From positions 1-43,148 of the forward strand of contig CANQKO010000008.1 of the NCBI GenBank assembly GCA_947624505.1: 43,148 nucleotides of DNA, given 5' to 3'. This document shows positions 16,699 to 25,851 of this stretch, one piece after another. Each line of letters starts with the position of its first letter. Within the stretch, counting starts at the first letter, position 1. The notes beneath the pieces are model-generated. The model saw only the letters and a list, made by a program, of their open reading frames with translations, made no database searches and was not told the DNA's origin. The DNA comes from an uncultured Bacilli bacterium (GTDB taxonomy: Bacteria; Bacillota_I; Bacilli_A; RF39; UBA660). The translations under genes were made by a program, and so were the position numbers.

Positions 16699-19600
16699 AT
16701 GAAAAAGTTTACTAAAGAACAAACTAAAGCCATTATTACGGAGGGCAGTAATATAATTGTTTCTGCTGGTGCTGGTTCTGGTAAAACCACCGTTTTAACC
16801 GAAAGAGTGATAACTAAATTAAAAAAAGGTATTAAAATAAATGAATTGTTGATTTTAACATTTACTAACTTGGCGGCGCAAGAAATGAAAGAGCGAATTA
16901 GAAAAGAGATATATAGTTATGATGATTTAAAAGATAATTTAAATTATTTAGAGAATGCTTATATAACAACCTTTGATTCTTATACTTTATCTTTAATTAA
17001 AAAATATCATTATTTACTTAATATCTCACCAAATGTCAGTATCATCTCAAGTAGTGTCATAAATATTATTAAAAATGATTATTTAGATGAAGTATTCTTA
17101 GAATTATATAATGAAAATAATTCGTTATTTCAAAAATTAATTAATGATTTAACTAATAAAAATGATACTAATTTAAAAGATGCCATTAAAGATATTATTT
17201 TGAAAATTGATTTAAAAAGTAATAAAGAAGCATTTTTAGATAATTATTTAGAAGAATATTTAAGTGATGAAAAAATAAATTATTATATAGAAGAATATAA
17301 TAAATTAATTCAAAGAGAAATAAATAGTATTGAAACTAATTTAATGAGTATTGCAGATTCTAGTTATTATGAATATTATGAAGCTTTAGTAAATTCTCTT
17401 GATAAATTAATTAAATCAAAAAGTTATGATGAAGTAAGAAGAAATATTTATGTTAATCTACCAAAACGACCTAAATCATCAGATGATATTAAAATCTATA
17501 AAGATAATATAAGTGATGCAATAGAAAATATTAATGATTATTTAAGATTTACAGATGAAAAAGAAATTAAAGAAATATTTACTATTTTAAAAGATTATAG
17601 CAAAATAATTATCGAAATAATTAAAAGATATTATCATAAATTAAATAATTATAAAAGAATAAATGATTTATATGAATTTAATGATATTGAAATAATGGCA
17701 ATAAATTTATTAAAAGAACATCAAAGTGTTTGTGATGAATTAAAAAATTATTATAATGAAATATTAGTTGATGAATATCAAGACACCAATGATTTACAAG
17801 AAGAATTTATTAATTTAATAAGTAATAATAATGTTTATATGGTGGGGGATATTAAACAGTCTATTTATGGATTTAGAAATGCCAATCCTGATATATTTCG
17901 TCATAAATATAATAAGTATAGCCAAAATGATGGTGGTATTAAGATTGATTTACTAGCTAACTTTCGTTCAAGAAGTGAGGTAATCGATGTCATCAATGAA
18001 ATATTTACAAGAATTATGGATGAAGATATTGGTAATGCTAATTATAGAGTAGATCATTTAATGCAATTTGGTAACCAAGATTATGTTGAAAATAAAGCAG
18101 AGCAAAATTATGATTTAGAAATATTAAATTATCAAAATGAAGATAAAAAATATAAAAATGCCGAGATTGAAGCTTTTATTATTGGAAAAGATATCTTAGC
18201 TAAAATTAATAATCATTATCAAGTATATGATAGTAATATTAAGAGTTTAAGAAATATTACTTATAGTGATATTTGTATAATTATGGATAGAGGTAAAAAC
18301 TTTAATTTATATCAAATAATATTTGAATATTTAGGAATACCTTTAGTTATTTATGAAGATAAAACTTTAACAAATGAAACAGATATTATGCTTATAAGTA
18401 ATATTATTGATTTTATTATTCATATTAAAAATAATAATTTTGATGCAGATGCGATATATGATTATCTAAGTATTGCCCGTTCTTTTTTAGTAACTCTTAG
18501 TGATGAAGAAATATTTAAAACAATTAAAGATAAAAGTTATGTAAATACCTCTATTTATGAAAGATGTTTAGATATAAGTAAAGTGTTAGATACCCTTGAT
18601 AGTGAAGAATTAATTAAAATAATTATTGATAAATTTAATTTCTATGAAAAATTAATAACTTTAAGTAATATTGAAGAAGTATTAATAAGAATGGATAATT
18701 TATTAAATATTGCCAGGGATACGAGTAAAATGAATTATACTATTGAAGATTTTTCTCTTTATTTAAAGAAAATGATTAAAGGTAATGATGAGATAAAGTA
18801 TAGTGCTAAGATTGGTAATGATGGTGTTAAAATAATGAATATTCATAAATCGAAGGGGTTAGAATTTCCTCTTTGTTATTATGCTTCCTTAAGAGAAGAA
18901 TTTAATACTGATGATTTAAAGAAAAGATATTTATTTGATAATACTTATGGTATTATTACCCCCTTTTTTAAAGATGGGTTAGGTATAAGTATTTTAAAAG
19001 ATTTATATAAAGATAAATATTTAAAAAATGATATTTCTGAAAAGATTAGACTTTTTTATGTTGCTTTAACAAGAGCTAAAGAAAAAATAATAATAGTAAC
19101 AAGTCTTAATAATGTTGATGATGTTAATAAAGATATAGTTGATAATAATATTAGAATGCATTATAATTCTTTAAATAGTATTTTGGGTAGTATCTATTAT
19201 AATTTATCTAAATATATTCATAATATTAATTTAAATAATATAAATATTACCAAAGATTATTTATATAAGAAAAATAAAACTTATTTAAGTAATAATACTA
19301 ATAAAGATAGTATTAGTTATAGAGAAGTAATAATAGATAATGAAGTAAAAAATACTTTAAAAGCATCATCAGAAGTATCTAAAATTATGAATATAAAAGA
19401 AAAAGAAAATATAGATTTAGGCTTGAAAGTTCATAAATTTTTTGAACAAACTGACTTCTTTAATATAAAAAATGATAATCCTTATAAAGATAAAATTAAT
19501 AATTTTGTTAAATTATTAAATATTAAACCAACCGATAAATTATATAAAGAGACAGAGTTTATCTTTGAAGAAGATGGTAATACTTATAATGGCATAATTG

Positions 19601-19788
19601 ATTTAATTATTGTATCTGATGATAATATAAAAATAGTTGATTATAAACTAAAAAATATTGATAATCCTAAATATATTAAACAATTAAATGTCTATTATAA
19701 ATACTTAAAAAGTATTTGTAATAAAGAAATTGAAATGTATTTATATAGTATCATAAATGATGAATTAAAGAAAGTTAGTACGATGTAG
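16699..19788 (+). CDS. addA: ATP-dependent helicase-nuclease subunit AddA
   Basis: The UvrD-type 3'-5' helicase with a RecB-family nuclease domain, partner of AddB in break resection. The 1029-residue protein has Walker A SAGAGSGKTT (22-31), LILTFTNLAAQEMKERI (motif Ia), ILVDEYQDTND (Walker B), VGDIKQSIYGFRNA (motif III), NIHKSKGLEF (motif V) and FYVALTRAKEKI (motif VI). The C-terminal nuclease has GIIDLII and IVDYKLK at about 965-985. It is shorter than Bacillus AddA (about 1230), mainly in insertions. Its ATG directly follows the addB TAG. A terminator overlaps its stop. Confidence 0.95.
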   Translation: MKKFTKEQTKAIITEGSNIIVSAGAGSGKTTVLTERVITKLKKGIKINELLILTFTNLAAQEMKERIRKEIYSYDDLKDNLNYLENAYITTFDSYTLSLIKKYHYLLNISPNVSIISSSVINIIKNDYLDEVFLELYNENNSLFQKLINDLTNKNDTNLKDAIKDIILKIDLKSNKEAFLDNYLEEYLSDEKINYYIEEYNKLIQREINSIETNLMSIADSSYYEYYEALVNSLDKLIKSKSYDEVRRNIYVNLPKRPKSSDDIKIYKDNISDAIENINDYLRFTDEKEIKEIFTILKDYSKIIIEIIKRYYHKLNNYKRINDLYEFNDIEIMAINLLKEHQSVCDELKNYYNEILVDEYQDTNDLQEEFINLISNNNVYMVGDIKQSIYGFRNANPDIFRHKYNKYSQNDGGIKIDLLANFRSRSEVIDVINEIFTRIMDEDIGNANYRVDHLMQFGNQDYVENKAEQNYDLEILNYQNEDKKYKNAEIEAFIIGKDILAKINNHYQVYDSNIKSLRNITYSDICIIMDRGKNFNLYQIIFEYLGIPLVIYEDKTLTNETDIMLISNIIDFIIHIKNNNFDADAIYDYLSIARSFLVTLSDEEIFKTIKDKSYVNTSIYERCLDISKVLDTLDSEELIKIIIDKFNFYEKLITLSNIEEVLIRMDNLLNIARDTSKMNYTIEDFSLYLKKMIKGNDEIKYSAKIGNDGVKIMNIHKSKGLEFPLCYYASLREEFNTDDLKKRYLFDNTYGIITPFFKDGLGISILKDLYKDKYLKNDISEKIRLFYVALTRAKEKIIIVTSLNNVDDVNKDIVDNNIRMHYNSLNSILGSIYYNLSKYIHNINLNNINITKDYLYKKNKTYLSNNTNKDSISYREVIIDNEVKNTLKASSEVSKIMNIKEKENIDLGLKVHKFFEQTDFFNIKNDNPYKDKINNFVKLLNIKPTDKLYKETEFIFEEDGNTYNGIIDLIIVSDDNIKIVDYKLKNIDNPKYIKQLNVYYKYLKSICNKEIEMYLYSIINDELKKVSTM

Positions 19789-19800
19789 CGTACTAACTTT
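19771..19800 (+). terminator. Hairpin overlapping the addA stop codon
   Basis: A perfect 12-bp stem, AAAGTTAGTACG (19771-19782) with CGTACTAACTTT (19789-19800), and a 6-nt loop containing the stop. The T run after it is short, so termination may be partial. Confidence 0.65.
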
Positions 19801-19826
19801 ACAAATAAAGAAAAATATTATATAAT
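19798..19826 (+). promoter_or_regulatory. Promoter of the second AAA_14 gene
   Basis: TTTACA (19798-19803), 17-bp spacer, TATAAT (19821-19826). The -35 overlaps the end of the addA terminator. Confidence 0.65.
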
Positions 19827-19845
19827 TATTAAGAGGTGACTAACT

Positions 19846-21048
19846 ATGTTAAAAAGAGAACTTTATTTAGCCAAAATAAGAGGGTTTTATCATTCTAATT
19901 TAATTAAAGTTTTAGTAGGTATTAGAAGATGTGGTAAATCCGTAATTCTTGAGCAAATAGAAAATGAACTTAGAGAAAAAGAAAAAGTTGATGCAGAACA
20001 TATTATATTTATTAATTTTGAATACATTGAATATGAAGAATTATTAGATTATAAAAAACTTAATAATTATATTAAAGAAAGAATAAAAGATAATAAAACT
20101 TATTATATATTTTTAGATGAAATTCAAAATGTTGATAATTTTGAAAAGACAGTTAATTCTTTAAGAGCGTCCCTTAAAAATGTTAGTATCTTTTTAACGG
20201 GATCTAATAGTAAATTATTATCAGATGAATTATCAACCGTTTTATCGGGAAGATATGTTTTAATTAATATTAATCCTTTATCATATAAAGAATATATCTC
20301 TTTAACTAATAAAGATGGTTATGATTTAAATAATTTTTGGGATTATGCTAAATGGGGAGGACTTCCTAATAGATGTGAATTTACAAATGAAATAGATATT
20401 AAAAATTATTTAATTAGTGTTTATGATTCAATTGTTTTAAGAGATGTTGTTAAAAGACTTAATTTAAAAGATACCATCCTTTTTGATAAAATATTACAAT
20501 ATTTAATTGAAACGACAGGAAGAGAGTTTTCTAGTAAAAATATAATTGATTATTTAGCAAACAAAAATAAAAACGTTTCTAAAGAAACTTTATATACATA
20601 CATTGATGCTTTATGTAAAGCTTTAATTATAAAAAAAGTTTATCGTTATGATATTACAGGTAAAAATATCTTAAAAACATTAAATAAGTATTATGCAACC
20701 GATTTAGGAATTGCTCAAATAAAGAATAATAAACCTGAATTAGAAAAATATATTATCTTAGAAAATGTTGTTTATAATGAATTAATAAATCGGGAATATG
20801 AAGTATTTATTGGTAAAACAAGAAATGGCGAAGTTGACTTTATTGCTAAAAAAGATAGAGAAGTTAAATATATTCAAGTAACTTATGAAATGAATAATGA
20901 ACAAACAATGGAAAGAGAATTTGGGGCATTCAAAAGTATCTCTGATGATAATCCTAAATATATTATTTCTTTAGATAAAACCAATTTAACCAAAGATGGG
21001 ATAATCCATTTAAATCTGATAGATTTTTTATTAAAAGAAGACTTCTAA
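19846..21048 (+). CDS. AAA_14 / DUF4143 family ATPase, copy 2
   Basis: Same length (400 residues) and plan as the protein at 293-1495. P-loop GIRRCGKS lies near 25-32, Walker B IFLDE near 88-92, TGSNSK near 117-122, SGRY near 134-137, and the C-terminal GEVDFIAKKD of the nuclease-like DUF4143 fold. The two proteins share long stretches, such as YATDLG and the YNELI...GKT...GE-DF block, but differ at many positions. They are old paralogues rather than a recent duplication. It is monocistronic, with its own promoter, AGAGGTGAC site and strong terminator. The function of the family is not established; a defence or selfish-element role is often suspected because copies are scattered and variable. 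Confidence 0.88.
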   Translation: MLKRELYLAKIRGFYHSNLIKVLVGIRRCGKSVILEQIENELREKEKVDAEHIIFINFEYIEYEELLDYKKLNNYIKERIKDNKTYYIFLDEIQNVDNFEKTVNSLRASLKNVSIFLTGSNSKLLSDELSTVLSGRYVLININPLSYKEYISLTNKDGYDLNNFWDYAKWGGLPNRCEFTNEIDIKNYLISVYDSIVLRDVVKRLNLKDTILFDKILQYLIETTGREFSSKNIIDYLANKNKNVSKETLYTYIDALCKALIIKKVYRYDITGKNILKTLNKYYATDLGIAQIKNNKPELEKYIILENVVYNELINREYEVFIGKTRNGEVDFIAKKDREVKYIQVTYEMNNEQTMEREFGAFKSISDDNPKYIISLDKTNLTKDGIIHLNLIDFLLKEDF

Positions 21049-21066
21049 AGTCTTCTTTGTTTTTTT
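21034..21066 (+). terminator. Terminator after the second AAA_14 gene
   Basis: An 11-bp perfect stem, AAAGAAGACTT (21034-21044) with AAGTCTTCTTT (21048-21058), a 3-nt loop, then a T run. It overlaps the stop codon. Confidence 0.9.
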
Positions 21067-21105
21067 GTTAATATTGAGGTCCTTATACTTGGTAGACAGA
21101 ATTAA

Positions 21106-21120
21106 CCACCGTAATGGTGG
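21106..21120 (-). terminator. Possible murC terminator
   Basis: CCACC-gtaat-GGTGG (21106-21120) is a short GC-rich hairpin just past the murC stop on the minus strand. The following T tract is poor, so this is a weak call. Confidence 0.35.
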
Positions 21121-21123
21121 AAT

Positions 21124-22482
21124 TTATTTAAGTAATTTCATACCTACTTCATTAACGGGACCAGCCCCGATAGTGATAACTAGATCATTATCGGTAACTT
21201 TCTCTTTTAAGAAATCTACTATTTTATCGAAAGAATCAATATACCAAACATTAGGGTTATCTTTTTTAATTAAATCAACTAAATCACTTTCTTTAACATT
21301 ATAGATATTAATTTCTCTAGCTGGATATATTGGGGCAATAATAACATTATCAAAGTTTTTTAAAACTTCCGCAAATTCTTCTAAATGTTCTTTCGTTCTT
21401 GAATAAGTATGGGATTGAAAGATAGCATAATTTTGATGACATTTAATATTTTTAACTGAGTTTAATGTAGCTTTTATTTCAGTTGGATGATGAGCATAAT
21501 CATCATATATTAAAATATTATCTTTATATTTGCCAAGAAATTCAAATCTTCTTTTAACACCAGTATAACTTTCTAAAGCTTTTTTTATAGCTTCTTTACT
21601 TATATTATATAATATACATATTAGGGTAGATGCTAAAGCATTATAAATATTATGATCACCAATAATATTTAGTCTAATATTAAGAAATAAATTATCATTA
21701 TAATAAATATCAAATATTGGATGACCAAATTCATCATAAGTAATATTTTTAGCAACTAAATTAGCTTCTTTTTTGATACCATAAGTATAAATTTTTGCCT
21801 TTTGATTAACTTTTAAACTTTGGGTATTTTCATCATCAGCATTTAAAATAAGATAGCCATTAAAAGGGAGAAGATAAGTAAATTTTTGAAAAGATTCTTT
21901 AATATTATCAATGTTTTTAAAGTAATCTAAGTGATCATCATCAACATTTAAAATAACTTCACTAGTGGGAAAAAATGATAAAAAACTATTTTTATATTCA
22001 CAAGATTCCATTATAAAATACTTGTTATCACCAACTCTATAATTAGCATTTAACAAAGGGTGAATGGCTCCGATTTGAATAGTGGGATTTTGATTATCTA
22101 AAATAAAAGCACTAGATATCATTCCCGTTGTTGTACTTTTGCCATGAGTTCCCGATATACATATCACATTTTCATATTCTTTAGTTAATAGACCTAAAAA
22201 TTTTGCTCTTTCATAGATCTTTTTGTTTAACTTTCTAGCCATTACTAGTTCTTCATTTTCACTACTAATCGCAGTTGTGTAGACAACTATATCAACATCT
22301 TTAACTAAACTAGCATTTTCCCCAATAAATACAGGGATTTCTTCTTTTTCTAACATTTCCGTATTGTATGATGCTTGACTATCACTGCCACTTATTTTTG
22401 CACCCATTTTTTTTAGTATTAAAGCAATCCCACTCATTGAGATTCCCCCAATACCTATAAAGTGTATTTTTTTATTTTTCAT
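21124..22482 (-). CDS. murC: UDP-N-acetylmuramate--L-alanine ligase
   Basis: Adds L-alanine to UDP-MurNAc, the first peptide step of peptidoglycan synthesis. The 452-residue protein has the N-terminal Rossmann motif HFIGIGGISMSGIA (7-20), the ATP loop ISGTHGKSTTTG (109-120), the substrate-contact ECDEYDxS-equivalent MESCEYKNSF, NVDDDHLDYF, and C-terminal IYDDYAHHPTEI. All three Mur ligase domains are complete. The ATG has AGGAAG eight bases upstream. It stands alone, divergent from nrdD, rather than in a dcw cluster; murD lies about 6 kb away on the other strand. Confidence 0.96.
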   Translation of the reverse strand: MKNKKIHFIGIGGISMSGIALILKKMGAKISGSDSQASYNTEMLEKEEIPVFIGENASLVKDVDIVVYTTAISSENEELVMARKLNKKIYERAKFLGLLTKEYENVICISGTHGKSTTTGMISSAFILDNQNPTIQIGAIHPLLNANYRVGDNKYFIMESCEYKNSFLSFFPTSEVILNVDDDHLDYFKNIDNIKESFQKFTYLLPFNGYLILNADDENTQSLKVNQKAKIYTYGIKKEANLVAKNITYDEFGHPIFDIYYNDNLFLNIRLNIIGDHNIYNALASTLICILYNISKEAIKKALESYTGVKRRFEFLGKYKDNILIYDDYAHHPTEIKATLNSVKNIKCHQNYAIFQSHTYSRTKEHLEEFAEVLKNFDNVIIAPIYPAREINIYNVKESDLVDLIKKDNPNVWYIDSFDKIVDFLKEKVTDNDLVITIGAGPVNEVGMKLLK

Positions 22483-22502
22483 AAATCTACTTCCTTTCCT
22501 AT

Positions 22503-22531
22503 ATTATAATATTCTTTAAAATTTATAGCAA
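22503..22531 (-). promoter_or_regulatory. murC promoter
   Basis: On the minus strand, TTGCTA (22531-22526), 17-bp spacer, TATAAT (22508-22503). The TTTGACAATG element at 22551 lies about 20 bp upstream of this -35. Confidence 0.7.
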
Positions 22532-22550
22532 TACAAATTTAGATAATAAG

Positions 22551-22695
22551 TTTGACAATGTTTAACAAAATTTGCATTGTCAAACGAACAAAAAATTTTT
22601 TAAAAAAATTAAAAAATAAGTTTCAGCATAAAATCTTAATAGAAATGTTTTTTTTATAAAAAATATCAAAATTTTTAAAATGCTCGTTTGACAAT
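22551..22695. promoter_or_regulatory. TTTGACAAT operator-like repeats between murC and nrdD
   Basis: TTTGACAATG (22551-22560) and CATTGTCAAA (22575-22584) form a perfect 10-bp inverted repeat with a 14-bp centre. The second also pairs with TCGTTTGACAAT (22684-22695) through ATTGTCAAACGA (22576-22587), 12 bp perfect. There are thus three copies of one site, two in one orientation and one inverted, ahead of both promoters. They do not resemble the NrdR box consensus. The rest of the gap is A/T runs. Confidence 0.6.
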
Positions 22696-22720
22696 TTTAA
22701 AAATTTTTTCAAAAAAAACA

Positions 22721-22749
22721 TTGCTTATATATGTATTTAATTTTATAAT
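22721..22749 (+). promoter_or_regulatory. nrdD promoter
   Basis: TTGCTT (22721-22726), 17-bp spacer, TATAAT (22744-22749), followed by GGAGGAGG at 22763-22770. Confidence 0.7.
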
Positions 22750-22775
22750 GAATTTGTAATTTGGAGGAGGTAAAA

Positions 22776-25067
22776 ATGATAAAGGAAGATGTGCTTAACG
22801 ATATAATAGTTGTTAAGAGAAGTGGCCAAAGAGTACCGTTTAATGGCACTAAGGTAGCTTTGGCAATTAAAAAAGGTTTTGATAGTGTATATGATAACTA
22901 TGATGAAAAAATAGTTAATAAAGTATATGAAAAAGTTTTAAAGAAAATTGAGAAAGATTATCAAGATCGAAAAACAATAGGAATTGAAGAAATTCAAGAT
23001 ATTATTGAAAAAGTTCTAGAGAAAGATGATGAAGAAGTATATAAATCATTTTCGGGATATAGAGAAAGAAGAGCGGCATCTCGGGATGCTTTCGTAGTAA
23101 AACAACAACATAAATTTGTTAAAGCCATTGAATCTCTTGGCCTTAAAAGTGCCAAAGAAGAAAACTCTAAAAGAGAGAATGCTAATGTTGATGGCGATGG
23201 ACCAATGGGTACAATGTTACATTTTGGCTCAACTGTATCTAAAGAATTTGCTAAAGCTTATTTAATGGATGCTAAATATGCAAGAGCACATGATGATGGC
23301 ACAATTCATATTCACGATTTGGATTTCTGGGCAATGGGTACAACTACTTGTAACCAAATTGATTTAGATAAATTATTTAAAAATGGTTTTTCAACAGGAC
23401 ACGGATACTTAAGATGTCCAAATGATATTATGAGTTATACCGCTTTAGCTGCTATATGTATTCAAGCTAATCAAAATGATCAACACGGAGGTCAAAGTAT
23501 TCCAATGTTTGATTATTATATGGCTCCAGGAGTACTTAAAACATTTAAAAAACAATTAAAACAAATGCTTTATGATTATTTAGATTTAGAAGGTTTTTTA
23601 GGCGAAGTTAATTTTGATGAAATAGCAGATATTATAATGAATTTAAATACTGTTCAAATTGATGCAAAAGAAGTATTTAAGGATTTTATAACTAGCGAAA
23701 GGTTAGAAGAAATATTTACAAAAGGATATAATAAAGCATTAGCTAAAACAGATCGAATTACTTATCAAGCAATGGAAGCATTTATTCATAATTTAAATAC
23801 AATGCATTCAAGAGCTGGTGCCCAAGTTCCATTCTCATCAGTTAACTTTGGAACTGATACTTCTCCTGAGGGTAGAATGGTTATTAAAAATTTCTTACTA
23901 GCTACTGATGCGGGTCTTGGTAATGGTGAAACACCGATTTTCCCAATTTCCATCTTTAAGTTAAAAGAAGGTGTTAGTTATAATAAAAAAGATCCAAACT
24001 ATGATTTATTCCATTTAGCTTGTAAAGTATCTGCCAAAAGATTATTCCCTAACTTCTCATTTTTGGATTCTTCATTTAATAAACCATATTTAAAAGCGGG
24101 AGATCCTAAAACAGAAGTTGGTTATATGGGCTGCCGAACAAGAGTTATTGGTAATATTTGCTATCCAGATAAAGAAGTTACACCGGGAAGAGGAAATTTA
24201 TCATTTACAACAATTAACTTACCAAGATTAGGTATTAAATATGGAATTGCGCTTGGAGAAAGAGATAAAGCTGATATGAAAGGATTCTACCAAGAACTTG
24301 ATGAAGTACTTGATTTATGTAAAGGTCAATTATTGCAAAGATTTGATGTTCAATGTAGTAAGAGTGTTAATAATTTTAAATTCTTATTAGGATCACACGT
24401 ATGGCTTGATTCAGAAAAACTAGAACCAGGAGCTAAAATTAGAAAAGTATTAAAACACGGTACTTTATCAATTGGCTTTATTGGTCTTGCTGAGTGTTTA
24501 AAAGCCCTTATTGGCGAACATCAAGGCGAATCAGAAAAGGCCCAAAAATTAGGTTTAGAAATTATTAAACATATCCGTAGTAAATGTGATGAATATTCAG
24601 AAGAAATGAAATTAAACTTTACTTGTCTTGCAACGCCAGCTGAAGGATTAAGTGGTCGTTTTGTTGGAATTGATCGTTCAATTTATGGCAAGATTAAAGG
24701 AGTTACTGATCGTGAATATTATACTAATTCATTCCACGTTCCAGTTTATTATCATACTACTATTCAACATAAATTAGAGGTTGAAGGAAAATATCATAAA
24801 CTTACTAATGCTGGTCATATTTCTTATATTGAAATTGATGGTGATACAGCCAATAATGTTGAAGCATTTGAAAAAATTGTCCGTATTATGCACGATAATG
24901 ATATAGGTTATGGGGCAGTTAACCATCCAGTTGATAGAGATCCAGTTTGTGGATATGTTGGGGTTATTGGTGATGTTTGTCCAAGATGTGGCAGACGTAA
25001 TTTCGAAGGGGTTCCAATTGAAACAATTAATCATTTAGAATGTGGAACAACCGGAGATTGTAAATAA
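22776..25067 (+). CDS. nrdD: Anaerobic ribonucleotide reductase large chain lacking the glycyl-radical loop
   Basis: Class III reductase making deoxyribonucleotides without oxygen. The 763-residue protein has an N-terminal ATP-cone (about 10-105, VVKRSGQRVPFNGTKV), the barrel with HIHDLDFWAMGTT and PFSSVNFGTD, and the candidate thiyl cysteine C453 in YMGCRTRV. The zinc region follows at the end: VCGYVGVIGDVCPRCG (C725, C735, C738) and C756/C762. Standard NrdD continues past the zinc site into RRxTGYLxG, which bears the radical glycine. Here the chain stops, and that segment is encoded by the next small ORF. The ATG at 22776 is used because the in-frame TTG at 22761 is part of the Shine-Dalgarno region. 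Confidence 0.93.
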   Translation: MIKEDVLNDIIVVKRSGQRVPFNGTKVALAIKKGFDSVYDNYDEKIVNKVYEKVLKKIEKDYQDRKTIGIEEIQDIIEKVLEKDDEEVYKSFSGYRERRAASRDAFVVKQQHKFVKAIESLGLKSAKEENSKRENANVDGDGPMGTMLHFGSTVSKEFAKAYLMDAKYARAHDDGTIHIHDLDFWAMGTTTCNQIDLDKLFKNGFSTGHGYLRCPNDIMSYTALAAICIQANQNDQHGGQSIPMFDYYMAPGVLKTFKKQLKQMLYDYLDLEGFLGEVNFDEIADIIMNLNTVQIDAKEVFKDFITSERLEEIFTKGYNKALAKTDRITYQAMEAFIHNLNTMHSRAGAQVPFSSVNFGTDTSPEGRMVIKNFLLATDAGLGNGETPIFPISIFKLKEGVSYNKKDPNYDLFHLACKVSAKRLFPNFSFLDSSFNKPYLKAGDPKTEVGYMGCRTRVIGNICYPDKEVTPGRGNLSFTTINLPRLGIKYGIALGERDKADMKGFYQELDEVLDLCKGQLLQRFDVQCSKSVNNFKFLLGSHVWLDSEKLEPGAKIRKVLKHGTLSIGFIGLAECLKALIGEHQGESEKAQKLGLEIIKHIRSKCDEYSEEMKLNFTCLATPAEGLSGRFVGIDRSIYGKIKGVTDREYYTNSFHVPVYYHTTIQHKLEVEGKYHKLTNAGHISYIEIDGDTANNVEAFEKIVRIMHDNDIGYGAVNHPVDRDPVCGYVGVIGDVCPRCGRRNFEGVPIETINHLECGTTGDCK

Positions 25068-25107
25068 GTTATTGCTAAAATAAGATATATAAGGAGGAGG
25101 AAATATT

Positions 25108-25281
25108 ATGGAGGCAGTTAAAAAAAGTAAAACTATTGGAGAAGGAGTTGGATTTGAAAGAATCCGTCGTATTACAGGTTATCTTGTAGGGACAACTGAT
25201 CGTTTCAATAATGCTAAAAAAGCTGAAGAACAAGATAGAGTAAAACATACCTTTTTAAAAACAAACGAAAAAGCAGCCTAG
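25108..25281 (+). CDS. 57-residue stand-alone glycyl-radical domain of NrdD
   Basis: This ORF encodes 57 residues containing FERIRRITGYLVGTTDRF, then NNAKKAEEQDRVKH. That is the C-terminal radical loop normally fused to NrdD, with the candidate radical glycine at G24 in RITGYL. It begins 40 bp after the nrdD stop with its own very strong AAGGAGGAGG (25091-25100), seven bases from the ATG. This is therefore a real separate gene, not a frameshift: several stops and a ribosome binding site separate them. NrdG starts 12 bp later. It should dock onto NrdD and be activated by NrdG, much as GrcA/YfiD supplies a radical domain to pyruvate formate-lyase. Confidence 0.88.
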   Translation: MEAVKKSKTIGEGVGFERIRRITGYLVGTTDRFNNAKKAEEQDRVKHTFLKTNEKAA

Positions 25282-25293
25282 GGAGTAAATAAA

Positions 25294-25851
25294 ATGACAA
25301 TTAGACTAGCAGCACCACTACAAAGCGATAGTGTTGTTGATGGTTTTGGTGTAAGGACAGTTATTTGGACGCAAGGATGCTCCCATAATTGTCCTTTTTG
25401 TCAAAATCCCCAAACACACGATTTTCAAGGTGGATGCTCATATGATGTAGAAGAAATAAAAAAAGAATTAAAAGATTTAAAGAATCAAGATGGTATAACT
25501 TTAAGTGGAGGAGATCCATTATACCAAATTGATGCTGTATTAGAAATAGCTAAATATGCTAAAAGTATTAATTTAAATGTTTGGTGCTATACAGGCTTTA
25601 CTTATGAAGAAATAATTAACTTAGGCAAAAAAAATCCTAAATATTTAGAATTATTAAATTATTTAGATGTTTTAGTTGATGGCTTATTTATTAATGAATT
25701 AAAAGATTTAAATCTTCTTTTTAGAGGGTCATCTAATCAAAGACTTATTGATGTACCTAAAACTTTAAAATATAAAAAAATCGTATTAATACCAGAAACT
25801 GATGGTATTATGGAAAAATATATGGAAAAGAAAGAAAAAGTGTTTATTTGA
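25294..25851 (+). CDS. nrdG: Anaerobic ribonucleotide reductase activating protein
   Basis: The radical-SAM activase that installs the glycyl radical on the class III reductase. The 185-residue protein has FGVRTVIWTQGCSHNCPFCQ with the cluster cysteines C29, C33 and C36 (CxxxCxxC), the SAM-binding SGGDPL (71-76) and LDVLVDGLF late in the chain. Size and motifs are typical for NrdG. GGGAG precedes the ATG. It is the third gene of the operon after nrdD and the small radical-domain gene, and ends at TGA inside a terminator. Confidence 0.94.
   Translation: MTIRLAAPLQSDSVVDGFGVRTVIWTQGCSHNCPFCQNPQTHDFQGGCSYDVEEIKKELKDLKNQDGITLSGGDPLYQIDAVLEIAKYAKSINLNVWCYTGFTYEEIINLGKKNPKYLELLNYLDVLVDGLFINELKDLNLLFRGSSNQRLIDVPKTLKYKKIVLIPETDGIMEKYMEKKEKVFI

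Noticed and set aside
22551-22695. NrdR boxes upstream of nrdD
   Set aside because: The TTTGACAATG repeats do not match the NrdR box consensus (ACAnWATATnTTGT-like), so the regulator was left unnamed.
25067-25108. Frameshift or sequencing error splitting nrdD
   Set aside because: The downstream ORF has its own ATG and a near-perfect Shine-Dalgarno sequence, and the intervening 40 bp contain stops and a normal intergenic sequence.
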